Below, piece after piece: positions 63,323 through 64,000 of a stretch of DNA of 64,000 nucleotides. This DNA comes from Amia ocellicauda. Its lineage: Eukaryota; Chordata; Actinopteri; Amiiformes; Amiidae. Made by a program: the position numbers and the translations under genes. The stretch spans positions 4,851,001 to 4,915,000 of the forward strand of contig NC_089864.1 of assembly GCF_036373705.1 (NCBI RefSeq), given 5' to 3'. Below the pieces are notes generated by a model. The model searched no databases. It saw nothing but the letters and a program-made list of their open reading frames with translations, and was not told the DNA's origin. How positions within the stretch are numbered: position 1 is the first letter of the stretch; the number at the start of each line of letters is the position of its first letter.

Positions 63323-64000
63323 ATCCAGTAAAGCCCATTTCCTCAACTGTGCTGAAAAAAACCAGCCTATCGCCTCTTTCCACATGAGTACAGGGAGACG
63401 ATCATTAGAAAGTCACACACAGACCGTCCTCCTACATTATATATCTGAAGCACCCGACTGTTGGTCTAGATCTCAGGATTTCAGCTGTGATTCTGTTTTC
63501 CCATTGTAACCCTGTGAACATCAAACATGAACAGTTGTATTGCTTTGTTTTATCTAAGTATTTACGCTTCCCCCTCTTAAAATAGTATTCTAATTCCAAA
63601 ATGTCACAACATGGAAAGCGAGATCTTGTCACAATTCCTAAAGAAAAAGGGAATACATACATACATACATACATACATAAGGGGTGGGGGTCGTTGTCTT
63701 TCTTCTATAATAGATCTACAGTCTTAGGTGTACCCATTGTCAGCGTGATTTTCAGAGCGGAGGAAATAAGCTGGTTCTGCGACGCGATGGGTAAAACGTC
63801 CCCCAGGGTCAGCCTTTTCACAGGGTTTATATCAAAAGTGTCGAGTGCCCTCTACAAACACTGAAATGCACTGGCTAGATTCTAGTTTTCATAAGCATCA
63901 CTTTGCGAGTGTCATCTTTATTGTGCCCCTCAAATATTGGGGAAATGTGATGTAAGCATCCTGATAAAACGCGCACCGCACACACGTAGGCGTGGTGGCT
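62700..64000. other. Upstream flank of TUBB, no gene recognised
   Basis: Contains a GA run (63278-63318) and an ATAC tetranucleotide run (63654-63679). In tetrapods the next gene would be FLOT1; no exon of it was recognised before the window ends. Confidence 0.4.

Overview
The window is eukaryotic nuclear DNA. Its split genes with GT-AG introns, Tc1/mariner, PIF/Harbinger, hAT, L2/CR1 and Ty3-type relics, and long CA/GT microsatellites fit a ray-finned fish; the species cannot be named from sequence alone. Every recognised host gene lies on the minus strand, so transcription runs from high to low coordinates.

Layout. 1-20 kb is gene-poor and rich in transposons. It holds a Ty3-type gag remnant, a broken Harbinger transposase, a CR1 relic, a GT/GC satellite with 114-bp higher-order periodicity, a PRDM9-like zinc-finger fragment, a proline-rich VNTR, a zinc-finger/recombinase-like remnant, a Harbinger element with a well-preserved Myb/SANT gene, a near-intact Tc1 element, and an endogenous retrovirus remnant carrying a hAT MITE. 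20.5-25.9 kb is IQUB (12 coding exons, about 742 aa). 27.2-28.1 kb is NDUFA5, whose first coding exon was not found. Its upstream side is filled by a deleted Tc1 element and a decayed L2-type LINE.

31.3-35.84 kb is a multi-exon gene I do not recognise. It encodes a secreted protein built from small exons whose introns are all phase 1. A 51-nt exon occurs four times as the head of a repeated exon group, and this is the best candidate for something undescribed. 38.4-50.8 kb is MDC1, the DNA-damage mediator (12 coding exons, about 2471 aa, with FHA, SDT repeats, a TQ cluster and tandem BRCT). 54.4-62.4 kb is a class I-type beta-tubulin gene (tubb, 444 aa) with its TATA/CCAAT promoter at 62.5-62.6 kb.

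MDC1-TUBB is the neighbour pair of the tetrapod MHC class I region, while NDUFA5-IQUB is a pair found on human chromosome 7q31. Their juxtaposition here, with the unknown secreted gene between them, is a lineage-specific arrangement or an old linkage lost in mammals. The host genes are functionally unrelated: sperm axoneme, respiratory complex I, DNA repair and cytoskeleton.
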